In this document: in pieces, positions 9,028 to 17,551 of the stretch | Layout of the letters: the number at the start of each line of letters is the position of its first letter | How positions within the stretch are numbered: the first letter of the stretch is position 1 | Assembly (NCBI GenBank): GCA_937901965.1 | Contig: CALGSW010000016.1 | Span: 124,001 to 188,000 of the forward strand | DNA length: 64,000 bases | Direction: 5' to 3' | Source: an uncultured Bacteroidota bacterium | Lineage (GTDB): Bacteria; Bacteroidota; Bacteroidia; Bacteroidales; UBA932 | Made by a program: the position numbers and the translations under genes | The notes under the pieces: generated by a model | What the model saw: the letters and a program-made list of their open reading frames with translations, nothing else | The model's database searches: none | Told to the model about the DNA's origin: nothing

Positions 9028-9981
9028 TTAATCCAGTGACTGGCCAGTATTTATGGCAATCATCAACATCTCCCTGTATTCACTAGGTGAAAGATCCGCA
9101 AAAAAGTAGTTCACCGGTTCCACCGGCTTACCATCCAGATGTACTTCAAAATGGAGATGGGGTGCAAAAGAGAGACCGCTGTTTCCCACTCTTCCTATTA
9201 TGCTCCCCTGTTTTACCTGCTGGGACTTTCTTACCATTACATCTCCCAGATGCGAATATACGGTTTTATATCCACCCCAGTGCTCAATTATAACCTGATT
9301 TCCCCTTCCCCGGTCTGACCTTGAGATATCTGACACAACTCCGTTAGCCACTGCAATTACCTCTGTCCCCAGAGCAGCTAGAAGATCTACTCCATTATGA
9401 AGCTCCATTGTCTTGAAAAAGGGGTGAATCTTCTTACCCAGACTTGCTCCGGTCTGGTTAACCGCAAGTCCCTTTATAGGTAAAATTGAGGGTATATCTG
9501 AAGCATTATTGGCTCCCAAAAATTCGTTGTATATATTATCCAGTTTCTCTCCTGCTGTCTTAACCAGCACCTCAACATCTCTGGACTTGGCAACAGAAAA
9601 CTTTACAATTTCCATATCCTCAAGAGAGTCCAACTGCTCATAAACAGCTGCATTATATGCGGAATTCACAAGATCAGGCGGAGATGATTTAAAAATATTC
9701 ATGTAGATCTCACGATCTCTGGTCTGCAAATCAGAAAGAACATTTTCAAGAAGATTCATCTTCTCAACTGCACTCTTATACTCCTGCTCCATAAGCTCTC
9801 TCTCCCTCAAAAGTCTCTCTTCCTCTCTTGTATTAAAAAAAAGGGCTACAATAATATAGTATAGAATAGCCAGTAGTATACTGCCCAGAAGATACCCCAG
9901 AAAGATTCTCAGCTTTCCGCGTATTCCCAACTTGTCCTCTACAAACCTAAGCTGATCCTTGTTGAATTTATATTTGCTCAT
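9028..9981 (-). CDS. Membrane-anchored LytM/M23 peptidase (second of a tandem pair)
   Basis: 317 aa. One N-terminal membrane helix (about residues 28-49), a coiled-coil stretch (about 52-100), then a C-terminal M23 LytM domain with the zinc ligands HNGVD (about residue 193) and HLHFEV (about residue 275) intact. Such proteins cleave peptidoglycan cross-links or activate amidases in the periplasm. It lies 5 nt after a paralogous M23 gene with the same opening motif (YKFN), indicating local duplication. All catalytic positions look intact, so an active enzyme is expected. Confidence 0.92.
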   Translation of the reverse strand: MSKYKFNKDQLRFVEDKLGIRGKLRIFLGYLLGSILLAILYYIIVALFFNTREEERLLRERELMEQEYKSAVEKMNLLENVLSDLQTRDREIYMNIFKSSPPDLVNSAYNAAVYEQLDSLEDMEIVKFSVAKSRDVEVLVKTAGEKLDNIYNEFLGANNASDIPSILPIKGLAVNQTGASLGKKIHPFFKTMELHNGVDLLAALGTEVIAVANGVVSDISRSDRGRGNQVIIEHWGGYKTVYSHLGDVMVRKSQQVKQGSIIGRVGNSGLSFAPHLHFEVHLDGKPVEPVNYFFADLSPSEYREMLMIAINTGQSLD

Positions 9982-9986
9982 CTCTC

Positions 9987-10961
9987 CTATCCTTTATTTT
10001 GGGCAGAGGGAGAGACTAATGCCAGATATGCATCTGAATCAATGTCACGGTTATAGTAGTTCAATGGATTAACAGGTCTGTTCCTGTAGATAACCTCGTA
10101 GTGAATATGCGGCCCTTTAGATCTGCCGGTATTCCCCATAAGAGCAATATGTTCACCTCTTTTAACCGCTCTCCCCATAGTTACAAGAGAATTTTTTAAG
10201 TGTGCATACCTGGTCTTATATCCAAATCCATGGTCAATAATAATATAGTTGCCGTAACCAAAGAAGTCGTAACCAATTTCCACCACTTTGCCATTGCCGG
10301 TTGCATAAATATGCTCTCCCACCGGTCCGGAAAGGTCAACTCCGCTGTGCATTCTGTAAACACCATTGAACGGATCCGGCCTGTAACCAAAAGAGCTTGA
10401 AAATCTTATCTTCCTTGATGCTATATTAACAGGTGGGATGGCAGGTACACAAAGAGCCATCTCGTCTGCATTTTTAGCAAGCTGAGAAACTTCATCAAAT
10501 GATCTGCTCTGAATAAAGGCTTTTTTATAAAGCTGATCCATATTCATCACAGTAGATGTCAGAATCCCTGAACGGTCAACAGTTTCAAGATATGAGTATC
10601 TGTTTACACCACCAAAACCTGCCTCTCTCACCTCCGGAGGAATCTCCTCCATACCAAAAATAGGTCTGTAAACGAAATTATCTCTTATTTCCAGGGCATT
10701 CAGAATCCTGCTGGCCTCTTCAAAACGTCTGTTCATCAGTGCCAGCCTGTTTGCCAGTTCTGCATTGGTACTTCTTATGCTAAGTATCTTAGGGGTCTCC
10801 TTCCCCATATAACGAGTGTATACGAAGTAGTACCCCACAGAAACAACAACACTCAGGAGAAACAAAAGGAAACCCTTCGAAAATCTTGATTTTACAGAGA
10901 TTTTGTGAATCTCGTAAGCAAGTGTTTCCGGATTGAATTTATACCTTTTACTCTTTGACAT
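9987..10961 (-). CDS. Membrane-anchored LytM/M23 peptidase (first of a tandem pair)
   Basis: 324 aa. N-terminal cytoplasmic stub with YKFNPETL, one membrane helix (about residues 28-47), a coiled linker, and an M23 domain with zinc ligands HSGVD (about residue 206) and HIHYEV (about residue 287). It resembles peptidoglycan DD-endopeptidases of the MepM/LytM type. This is the first gene of the long leftward operon. A TAAATTTG -7 box at 10988-10995 lies just upstream, and the gene is divergent from alaS. Confidence 0.92.
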   Translation of the reverse strand: MSKSKRYKFNPETLAYEIHKISVKSRFSKGFLLFLLSVVVSVGYYFVYTRYMGKETPKILSIRSTNAELANRLALMNRRFEEASRILNALEIRDNFVYRPIFGMEEIPPEVREAGFGGVNRYSYLETVDRSGILTSTVMNMDQLYKKAFIQSRSFDEVSQLAKNADEMALCVPAIPPVNIASRKIRFSSSFGYRPDPFNGVYRMHSGVDLSGPVGEHIYATGNGKVVEIGYDFFGYGNYIIIDHGFGYKTRYAHLKNSLVTMGRAVKRGEHIALMGNTGRSKGPHIHYEVIYRNRPVNPLNYYNRDIDSDAYLALVSPSAQNKG

Positions 10962-10987
10962 TGGGGATTTTTAACCTTAAATTCGTG

Positions 10988-10995
10988 CAAATTTA
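10988..10995 (-). promoter_or_regulatory. Bacteroidetes -7 promoter element for the M23-to-rnf operon
   Basis: On the minus strand this reads TAAATTTG, a perfect TAnnTTTG box, 27 nt before the ATG at 10961. No convincing TTTG -33 box is seen at the correct spacing, so this is a partial match. It would drive the M23 gene and possibly the whole run down to rnfD. Confidence 0.5.
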
Positions 10996-11015
10996 AATAA
11001 TTTTAATAAAAAACC

Positions 11016-11023
11016 TATTTTTG
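11016..11023 (+). promoter_or_regulatory. Bacteroidetes -7 promoter element for alaS
   Basis: TATTTTTG, a perfect TAnnTTTG box, 38 nt upstream of the alaS ATG. The -33 region is A/T-rich without a clean TTTG. Together with the box at 10988-10995 it forms a divergent promoter pair. Confidence 0.5.
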
Positions 11024-11060
11024 TCATTCACTAACAAAACCCTCTGAATAATACAAAATT

Positions 11061-13670
11061 ATGACATCTAAAGATATACGTAAAAACTTCCTGGATTTCT
11101 TTGCCAGCAAAGGGCATGCCATTGTACCTTCAGCACCCATGGTTGTGAAGGATGATCCAACGCTTATGTTCACAAATGCCGGGATGAATCAGTTTAAAGA
11201 TTGGTTCCTTGGAAATGAGCCGGCAAAACACAACAGGGTAGCCGACACTCAGAAGTGCCTTAGAGTAAGCGGAAAGCATAACGATTTAGAGGAGGTGGGA
11301 CATGACAGTTATCACCACACAATGTTTGAAATGCTTGGCAACTGGAGTTTTGGAGATTATTTCAAGAATGAAGCTATTGATTGGGCATGGGAACTCTTGA
11401 CAGAGGTTTACAAACTGGATAAAGAGAGACTATATACAACAATTTTTGAAGGGAGCCCGGAAGAGGGTATATCGGAGGATACAGAGGCCAGAGAGAGGTG
11501 GCTTAAATACCTGCCTGCAGAGAGAATAATAAGGGGTAACAAAAAAGATAATTTCTGGGAGATGGGTGATACCGGGCCATGCGGACCGTGCAGCGAGATC
11601 CATGTGGACCTCAGAGAGGATGAAGAGAGGGTAAAAGTACCGGGTAAAGATCTTGTAAATATGGGTCACCACCTTGTAGTTGAGATTTGGAACCTTGTAT
11701 TCATTCAGTATAACAGGAAAGCCGACGGAAGTCTGGTTCCGCTGCCTCAGAAGCATGTAGATACCGGAATGGGTCTTGAGAGATTGTGTATGGCTATGCA
11801 GGGGAAGAAGAGTAATTATGACACAGATGTCTTTACAGGTTTAATTGCTGAAATTTCCCGTCTTTGCGGCAAGGAGTACGGTAAAGATCCAAAGGTTGAT
11901 GTTGCAATGAGGGTGATTGCAGACCACATCAGGGCAATAAGTTTCTCAATTGCAGACGGGCAATTACCTTCAAACGTGAAAGCAGGGTACGTAATCCGCA
12001 GAATTTTAAGGAGGGCTGTAAGGTATGCATATACTTTCCTCGGCGTAGACGAACCATTCCTGTGCAGACTTGTACCAGTTCTTGTGAAAGAGATGGGAGA
12101 TGCCTTCCCGGAACTGGTTAGGACGCAAGACCTGGTTACCAAAGTTATAAAGGAGGAGGAGGACTCATTCCTGAGGACTCTTGACAAAGGCATCAAAATG
12201 CTTGACAACATAATGTTAAAAAATGCAGATTCAAAGACTATTTCCGGAGAGGAGGCATTTGTTCTTTACGATACATATGGATTCCCACCGGATTTAAGTG
12301 ACCTGATTGCAAGAGAGAAGGGGTTCCGGATTGACCATGGGGCATTTGAGAAAGAGCTTGAGAGACAAAAAGAGAGAAGCAGAAATGCTACTTCAAGCCA
12401 GGAGGGAGACTGGAATGAGGTTAATCCTTATAACGGTACGGAATTTACAGGTTATGAAAGCACTGAATCTCAGACAAGAATTTCAAGATATCGTACAGTA
12501 AAAACCAAAAATAAAGAGCTGTTCCATATTGTTCTTGACAGAACACCATTCTATGCCGAGAGCGGAGGACAGGTGGGGGATACAGGTATGCTTATTTCAT
12601 CTTCAGGTGAAAAAATTGAGATAATCAATACACTTAAGGAGAACAATCTCCATATCCATATTTCTGAGAGGATGTTTAAGGAGCCTGGAAATACAATTCA
12701 AGCAGTTGTCGATAGTGAAAAACGCAAAAGCACTGCAAATAATCATACTGCAACCCACTTGCTGCACAAGGCTTTAAGAGACATACTGGGAACACACATT
12801 GAGCAGAAGGGCTCACTGGTTAGCCACTCATATTTCAGATTTGACTTTTCACATTTTGAAAAGATCTCTCCGGAGATTCTCAGAAAAGTTGAAAATAGCG
12901 TAAATAAAATGATTCGAGAGAACTCACCCCGGGATGAACACAGAAATGTGCCTGTAGATGAGGCAAAGGCCATGGGAGCCATGGCACTTTTCGGAGAGAA
13001 ATATGGTGATTCCGTAAGAGTAATCAGATTTGGAGACTCTCTTGAATTATGCGGAGGGACACATACATCCAGCACAGGAAACATAGGCCTTTTCAAAATT
13101 ATTTCTGAATCAGCAATTGCTGCAGGTGTAAGAAGGATTGAGGCAACAACCGGAATTTATGCCGAGAAAATCGTTCATGACAACGAAGATACTCTCTCCT
13201 CTGTTAAAGCCCTGTTCAACAACTCCCCAAATCTACTGGCTACCGTTTCTAAGGTAACTGAAGAGAACGAATCACTCAAAAAAAGGGTTGAGGAGTTCAT
13301 GCGTGAAAAGGCTCTGGATTTGAAAAAGACTTTGATTTCAGAAAAACAGTACATCAATGGTGTCAATGTTATAATGCTATCCGGAGAGTATCACCCGGAA
13401 GTTGTGAAAAATGTTGCATTTATGCTGAGAACTGAGCAGAATACAATGTTTGCTGCCGGATTCAGATTTGAAGATAAAGCAAACCTGGCTCTTATGTACA
13501 CAGATGATCTTGTTTCACATGGCTGCAATGCGGGAAAGGATATAAGAGAGGCGGCTAAACTTATTTCCGGCGGAGGCGGTGGTCAGCCCTTCTTTGCAAC
13601 AGCCGGAGGTAAGGACATGGCCGGTCTTCAGGCAGCATTGGCTAAACTAGTAGAATCAGCGACAAAATAG
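11061..13670 (+). CDS. alaS: Alanyl-tRNA synthetase
   Basis: 869 aa, full length. Class II synthetase charging tRNA-Ala. The N-terminal catalytic core has motif 1-2 segments (FTNAGMNQFKDWFLG) and motif 3 with GMGLERL; the editing domain has the metal-binding HTATHLLH and the CGGTH motif; the C-terminal C-Ala domain ends with the GGGGGQPFFATAGG segment. The start MTSKDIRKNFLDFF is canonical. First gene of a rightward unit with an LptF/LptG-like permease, fmt and thiamine pyrophosphokinase. Confidence 0.98.
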   Translation: MTSKDIRKNFLDFFASKGHAIVPSAPMVVKDDPTLMFTNAGMNQFKDWFLGNEPAKHNRVADTQKCLRVSGKHNDLEEVGHDSYHHTMFEMLGNWSFGDYFKNEAIDWAWELLTEVYKLDKERLYTTIFEGSPEEGISEDTEARERWLKYLPAERIIRGNKKDNFWEMGDTGPCGPCSEIHVDLREDEERVKVPGKDLVNMGHHLVVEIWNLVFIQYNRKADGSLVPLPQKHVDTGMGLERLCMAMQGKKSNYDTDVFTGLIAEISRLCGKEYGKDPKVDVAMRVIADHIRAISFSIADGQLPSNVKAGYVIRRILRRAVRYAYTFLGVDEPFLCRLVPVLVKEMGDAFPELVRTQDLVTKVIKEEEDSFLRTLDKGIKMLDNIMLKNADSKTISGEEAFVLYDTYGFPPDLSDLIAREKGFRIDHGAFEKELERQKERSRNATSSQEGDWNEVNPYNGTEFTGYESTESQTRISRYRTVKTKNKELFHIVLDRTPFYAESGGQVGDTGMLISSSGEKIEIINTLKENNLHIHISERMFKEPGNTIQAVVDSEKRKSTANNHTATHLLHKALRDILGTHIEQKGSLVSHSYFRFDFSHFEKISPEILRKVENSVNKMIRENSPRDEHRNVPVDEAKAMGAMALFGEKYGDSVRVIRFGDSLELCGGTHTSSTGNIGLFKIISESAIAAGVRRIEATTGIYAEKIVHDNEDTLSSVKALFNNSPNLLATVSKVTEENESLKKRVEEFMREKALDLKKTLISEKQYINGVNVIMLSGEYHPEVVKNVAFMLRTEQNTMFAAGFRFEDKANLALMYTDDLVSHGCNAGKDIREAAKLISGGGGGQPFFATAGGKDMAGLQAALAKLVESATK

Positions 13671-13676
13671 ATTATA

Positions 13677-15095
13677 TTGAAAAAATTAGACAGATTCATA
13701 ATCCAGTCATTCCTGGGTCCGTTTATACTCACGTTCCTCATCGTGATTTTTATCCTGATGATGCATTTTTTGTGGCTGTATATTGACGAACTTGTGGGAA
13801 AAGGGTTGAGTTTCGGTGTAATTCTGGAGTTTATGGGATGGGGAGCGGCAACTTTAATTCCTCTCGCTCTTCCTCTTGCAACCCTGCTGGCTTCAATAAT
13901 GACTATGGGTGGTTTTGGCGAGAACAATGAGTTGCTGGCTATGAAGGCTGCCGGTATTTCACTTGTGCGTGTGCTTACCCCTCTTATGGCAGTCTCCCTG
14001 CTTATTGCAACAGGGGCCTTCTTTGCTTCCAATAACCTTATCCCCCACGCATATGACAACATCTATACGCTGAGAGATGATATAAACAAAACCAAGGAGG
14101 AGATAAGCATACCTACCGGAATTTTTTATGATGGTATTGATAATTACGTAATCCGTATTGATAAAAGAGACGAAAAGACACAGATTCTCTATGATCTAAT
14201 GGTTTATGACCACTCAAGAGTACAGGGGAACATGAGTGTTACAATTGCAGATTCAGGTTCCATACGACTTACAGAAGACAAGCAAAATCTTCTTTTCACT
14301 TTGTATGATGGCAATACTTATGAAGAGACACCTCCGCAAAATGAAGTTGATACCTCTTTTCAAATGCAAAAGGTGGGTTTTAAGAGACAAGAGCTTGTAA
14401 TCTCTCTGGAAAACTATGCGTTTAAAAGATCTGAATCGGGTCGTTTCAGCGGAGAAGTTAATGCATTAAAGATTATTGAACTCAGATCAATGAGGGACTC
14501 ACTGGATACTACATATAATAAACTTAGAAATATTCAGGTCAGAAACCTGGTATCCGGGGGGAGCCTCTCTTATGGTTCTCAGTTTGAGGAAGACAATATT
14601 GGTAAGTATGATAAGAGAGTTGATATTACAAAACTTAATAAATGGGAAAGCACTGCCGCAAAAAAAGAGGCCTACGTACAGGCAGTCGCACAACTTAGCA
14701 ATGCAATACAACTCATTGACAATTACACTCTTGATGAAAAACAGTATCCATTACCTTTAAGACAGGCCAAGATTGCCCTTTACAGGAAGTTCACATTGTC
14801 AATTGCCTGTATCATCTTCTTTTTCATAGGAGCTCCTTTAGGTGCAATTATTCGCAAAGGAGGACTCGGAACCCCTTCTGTTATTTCAATTCTGTTTTTT
14901 GTGTTTTACTGGGTAATTGATATTTCGGGCAAAAAGCTCTCTACAGACGGCTCTCTCTCCCCGGGGATGGGCAGCTTAATCTCCAGTCTTATTTTGCTTC
15001 CAATTGGTATATTCCTGACTTGGAAATCTACCAGGGATTCAAACCTGTTTAATCCGGAAAAGTACATTGCATTCTTTAAAAAATTGAAAAGATGA
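13677..15095 (+). CDS. LptF/LptG-family permease (472 aa form)
   Basis: 472 aa with TTG as start codon (13677-13679) giving MKKLDRFIIQSFLGPF, the typical YjgP/YjgQ N-terminus; no better ATG is in frame nearby. Membrane helices lie at the N-terminus (about 15-120) and C-terminus (about 365-460) around a large periplasmic beta-jellyroll segment. This family forms the membrane part of the LptB2FG ABC transporter that extracts lipopolysaccharide. It starts 6 nt after alaS and overlaps fmt by 4 nt. A second family member lies at 21013-22104. Which is LptF and which LptG cannot be decided safely here. Confidence 0.88.
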   Translation: MKKLDRFIIQSFLGPFILTFLIVIFILMMHFLWLYIDELVGKGLSFGVILEFMGWGAATLIPLALPLATLLASIMTMGGFGENNELLAMKAAGISLVRVLTPLMAVSLLIATGAFFASNNLIPHAYDNIYTLRDDINKTKEEISIPTGIFYDGIDNYVIRIDKRDEKTQILYDLMVYDHSRVQGNMSVTIADSGSIRLTEDKQNLLFTLYDGNTYEETPPQNEVDTSFQMQKVGFKRQELVISLENYAFKRSESGRFSGEVNALKIIELRSMRDSLDTTYNKLRNIQVRNLVSGGSLSYGSQFEEDNIGKYDKRVDITKLNKWESTAAKKEAYVQAVAQLSNAIQLIDNYTLDEKQYPLPLRQAKIALYRKFTLSIACIIFFFIGAPLGAIIRKGGLGTPSVISILFFVFYWVIDISGKKLSTDGSLSPGMGSLISSLILLPIGIFLTWKSTRDSNLFNPEKYIAFFKKLKR

Positions 15096-16039
15096 GGAAA
15101 ATAGTATACATGGGCACTCCCGGATTTGCTACAGAGCCACTCAAAGCACTGCTGGAATCAGGTTATGATATAGCAGCGGTAATTACAGCACCTGATAAAC
15201 CCAGTGGAAGAGGGTTGCAACTCTGCGAGAGTGAGGTTAAGAAATTTGCTTCTGCGAGGGACTTAAGAGTAATGCAGCCAGTATCACTTAAAGATCCTCA
15301 CTTCCTGGAAGAGTTAAAATCTCTTGATGCAGAATTGTTTATTGTTGTTGCATTCAGAATGTTACCCAGGGAGGTTTGGAGTATGCCTGCGCTTGGATGC
15401 TTCAATCTCCACGCCTCTCTCCTGCCTCAGTACCGGGGTGCCGCACCAATTAACCATGCAATTTTAAATGGAGAAAAGATAACTGGGGTTACTACCTTTT
15501 TTCTTGATGACAAGATTGACACCGGAGAGATCTTGTTTCAGGAGAAGTGTACAATAGATGATAATGATAACGCAGGTTCTCTCCACGATAAATTAATGCA
15601 CCTGGGGGCATCTCTTGTGGTCAGGACAGCCGGGGCAATATTTAACAAAACAATATCTCCATCTCCGCAGGTCGTGGATGAGAAGCTTTTAAAAACCGCA
15701 CCTAAACTTAACCGAGAGACAGGCAAAATTGAATGGAACAAAAGCCGAATTGAGATATATAATCAAATACGTGGTTTAAGTCCATATCCTGCAGCATACA
15801 CAGATATGGTTTCTTCAGATAAATCGGTCCAGGTTAAGATTTTTGAATCCGAATTAGCAGAATACGATGAACTGAAGCCATTCGGAACAATCATAAAAGA
15901 GTCCAGACACTCTTTTCTTGTTGCTTGTGGTGATGGTTTTCTGAGAATTACAGAGCTTCAGCCGGCAGGTAAACGAAGAATGAAAACCTCTGAGTTTCTG
16001 GCCGGCATCAGGGAGCCGGAGAAATATTCAATGAGATGA
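15092..16039 (+). CDS. fmt: Methionyl-tRNA formyltransferase
   Basis: 315 aa. Formylates Met-tRNAi with 10-formyl-THF for translation initiation. Visible: N-terminal VYMGTPGFA, the folate-binding/catalytic HASLLPQYRGAAPINHAI block (Asn-His-Asp type active site) near residue 108, FFLDDKIDTGEI with the catalytic Asp, and the C-terminal OB-like domain (INGLSPYPAA-like segment as IRGLSPYPAA). It overlaps the upstream permease and the downstream thiamine pyrophosphokinase by 4 nt each, so translation is coupled. Confidence 0.97.
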   Translation: MRKIVYMGTPGFATEPLKALLESGYDIAAVITAPDKPSGRGLQLCESEVKKFASARDLRVMQPVSLKDPHFLEELKSLDAELFIVVAFRMLPREVWSMPALGCFNLHASLLPQYRGAAPINHAILNGEKITGVTTFFLDDKIDTGEILFQEKCTIDDNDNAGSLHDKLMHLGASLVVRTAGAIFNKTISPSPQVVDEKLLKTAPKLNRETGKIEWNKSRIEIYNQIRGLSPYPAAYTDMVSSDKSVQVKIFESELAEYDELKPFGTIIKESRHSFLVACGDGFLRITELQPAGKRRMKTSEFLAGIREPEKYSMR

Positions 16040-16671
16040 TTTTAAAAAATATAGTCATACTTGCAAACGGAGATTTCCCAACTCACTCCGTACCAATCAA
16101 GGTTCTGCGTGAAGCGGAGTTTATTGTATGCTGTGACGGAGCTGCCAACTCTCTTATAAGGGCTGGTATGGAACCGGATTTAATAATTGGGGATCTTGAC
16201 AGCCTTGAGAGAGAGAATAATGACAGGTTTAAGGACAAAATCATACAGATATCCGAGCAGGAGACCAATGATCTGACTAAGGCATTTGAATATTCTCTTT
16301 CATTAAATCCTTCAGAAATTAAAATTCTGGGAGCAACAGGTAAAAGAGAGGACCATACTATAGGAAATATCTCCCTTTTAAGCCAGTTTGGAGGAAAAAC
16401 CCATGTTCCCCTTCAAATGATTACAGATTACGGTATTTTCACCCCCATTTTTAATACAGCCAAGTTTAATTCAAAGCGCGGAGACAAAGTCTCAGTTTTC
16501 TCTCTGGATTGTAATCTTGAACTTGAATCAGAGGGGCTGGAGTATCCTTTAAAAGAAGTAAAATTTGATTCATGGTGGAAAGCAACATTGAATATTGCCT
16601 CTGGCGACAATTTTACAATATCCTTTCCAAAAGGCGCAGGAAGAGTAATTGTTTTTACAACACACCAATAA
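16036..16671 (+). CDS. Thiamine pyrophosphokinase
   Basis: 211 aa. Transfers pyrophosphate from ATP to thiamine. Motifs: CCDGAANSL, DLIIGDLDS (metal-binding Asp residues), the NDLTKAFEYSL segment and GATGKREDHTIGN, all in the usual order; the C-terminal domain is the beta-sandwich thiamine-binding part. Length is normal. It is the last gene of the alaS unit; after it comes a gene-free repeat-rich block and no obvious terminator hairpin directly follows the stop. Confidence 0.93.
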   Translation: MILKNIVILANGDFPTHSVPIKVLREAEFIVCCDGAANSLIRAGMEPDLIIGDLDSLERENNDRFKDKIIQISEQETNDLTKAFEYSLSLNPSEIKILGATGKREDHTIGNISLLSQFGGKTHVPLQMITDYGIFTPIFNTAKFNSKRGDKVSVFSLDCNLELESEGLEYPLKEVKFDSWWKATLNIASGDNFTISFPKGAGRVIVFTTHQ

Positions 16672-16694
16672 CTCACCCGCAGCCCCTCCGGAAC

Positions 16695-16730
16695 TTTTCC
16701 TCCTCGCTCTCTTCGTTCGCTGTGGCGGAG
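16695..16730 (+). repeat. Left arm of perfect 36-bp inverted repeat
   Basis: This 36-nt segment is exactly reverse-complementary to 17387-17422. The homology continues, after a gap of 67 bp on the right-hand side, into a second pair (16728-16754 with 17293-17319, 25 of 27 identical). So two inverted copies of one module of about 70 bp exist, the right one carrying extra sequence. Confidence 0.9.
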
Positions 16731-16874
16731 GTTCCTGCGTGGCTCGGTTGACCGTGGAAGGATGGAACTGAATTTCTTTTCACTGGGTACACAGAGGTTG
16801 CGGCCTTTTAAAGTGGTGCTTCGCCGTCTTAAGCCGTTCGGCAGAGGGTTTTTCTACGTCCTGGGTACAGGCGT

Positions 16875-16995
16875 GGGTGGGACGAACCTCCATTAATCTC
16901 GTTTTGTGTTATTTGCAAAATATAATTTATTGATTTTGAAAGATTTATATATTACAACACCTTGATATCCTACCCCATGGAGGTTCGTCCCACCC
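16875..16995. repeat. 19-bp perfect inverted repeat around an AT-rich core
   Basis: Arms 16875-16893 (GGGTGGGACGAACCTCCAT) and 16977-16995 are exact reverse complements. The 83 bp between them is strongly A/T-rich, in contrast to the G+C-rich surroundings. No gene or clear promoter lies within. Confidence 0.85.
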
Positions 16996-17222
16996 AAACC
17001 CGCAATCTCATAAGCCACACCCGCACCTGCAAAGTTTACTTTCAACCCTAACCCGCAACCACCTGAGCCAGATGTCCGGCCAAAGGCCGTATAAACTGCG
17101 CAGCACCATATAAATCCTAGCAAGACATTCCTTCCTGGGCGATGTGTATCCGCAAATCTACGGAAGGCAGTCTAAATCCGCACGGCTATAACAAGCAGGT
17201 TTAGAATGCGTTGACAAATAAC

Positions 17223-17241
17223 CCGAGGGATGATCCCTCGG
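17223..17241. repeat. 19-bp palindrome
   Basis: CCGAGGGAT, one G, then ATCCCTCGG: a perfect 9-bp inverted repeat. The one-base centre is too small for an RNA hairpin loop unless inner pairs open; it could also be a protein-binding dyad. No T-run follows on either strand. Confidence 0.7.
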
Positions 17242-17386
17242 ATAAAGTGTCAAATCACTCACTGATTGAAAGTTACGGCCGACTGGGTTTCCCGGTCAAC
17301 AGAGCCACGAAGGAACCTCAGCCGGAAGCATCGCAGCGGATTTTGCACATCCCTTCCCAAGAGTAGTCCGCATAAACTGAAGGAAT

Positions 17387-17422
17387 CTCCGCCACAGCGA
17401 ACGAAGAGAGCGAGGAGGAAAA
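17387..17422 (-). repeat. Right arm of perfect 36-bp inverted repeat
   Basis: Exact reverse complement of 16695-16730. It lies in the loop of a stem formed by 17361-17378 and 17431-17447, which contains the short arm GAGTAGTCCGCATAA and its complement. Confidence 0.9.
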
Positions 17423-17490
17423 ACTCCGGAAGTTATGCGGACTACTCTGTGAATGCTGGAAGATTGCCAGTATACCAAGAGTGCAGCTGA

Positions 17491-17525
17491 CAAACAAAAG
17501 GCCGTCTGAGCATTCAGACGGCCTT
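17491..17525 (-). terminator. Rho-independent terminator of the HU gene
   Basis: Perfect 12-bp stem (17498-17509 with 17514-17525, AAGGCCGTCTGA type) with a 4-nt loop. On the minus strand the stem is followed by TTTTGTTT. It lies 26 nt downstream of the HU stop codon. Confidence 0.88.
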
Positions 17526-17551
17526 AGTTTTTCAAACCAGAAACTTTAAGT

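Larger units (their letters stand above)
16672..17551. repeat. Gene-free block of nested inverted repeats, 880 bp
   Basis: No supportable gene in either strand; small open frames here lack family resemblance or a promoter. The block is visibly richer in G+C than its flanks and is built of inverted repeats: a perfect 36-bp pair (16695-16730 with 17387-17422), a 27-bp pair with 25 matches (16728-16754 with 17293-17319), a perfect 19-bp pair (16875-16893 with 16977-16995), a stem at 17361-17378 with 17431-17447, and a 19-bp palindrome at 17223-17241. It ends at the HU terminator. Its nature (decayed mobile element, structured RNA or chromosomal site) is open. Confidence 0.8.

Noticed and set aside
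16893..17123. Open frame of 76 codons on the minus strand in the repeat block
   Set aside because: Gly-rich, no family motif, no promoter; it runs over one arm of the 19-bp inverted repeat.
17266..17493. Overlapping open frames on both strands (74 and 65 codons)
   Set aside because: They cross the inverted-repeat arms and have the composition of chance frames in G+C-rich DNA.
16672..17551. Integron attC array or CRISPR in the repeat block
   Set aside because: No GTTRRRY/RYYYAAC pairs in attC spacing, no integrase, and no regularly spaced direct repeats.
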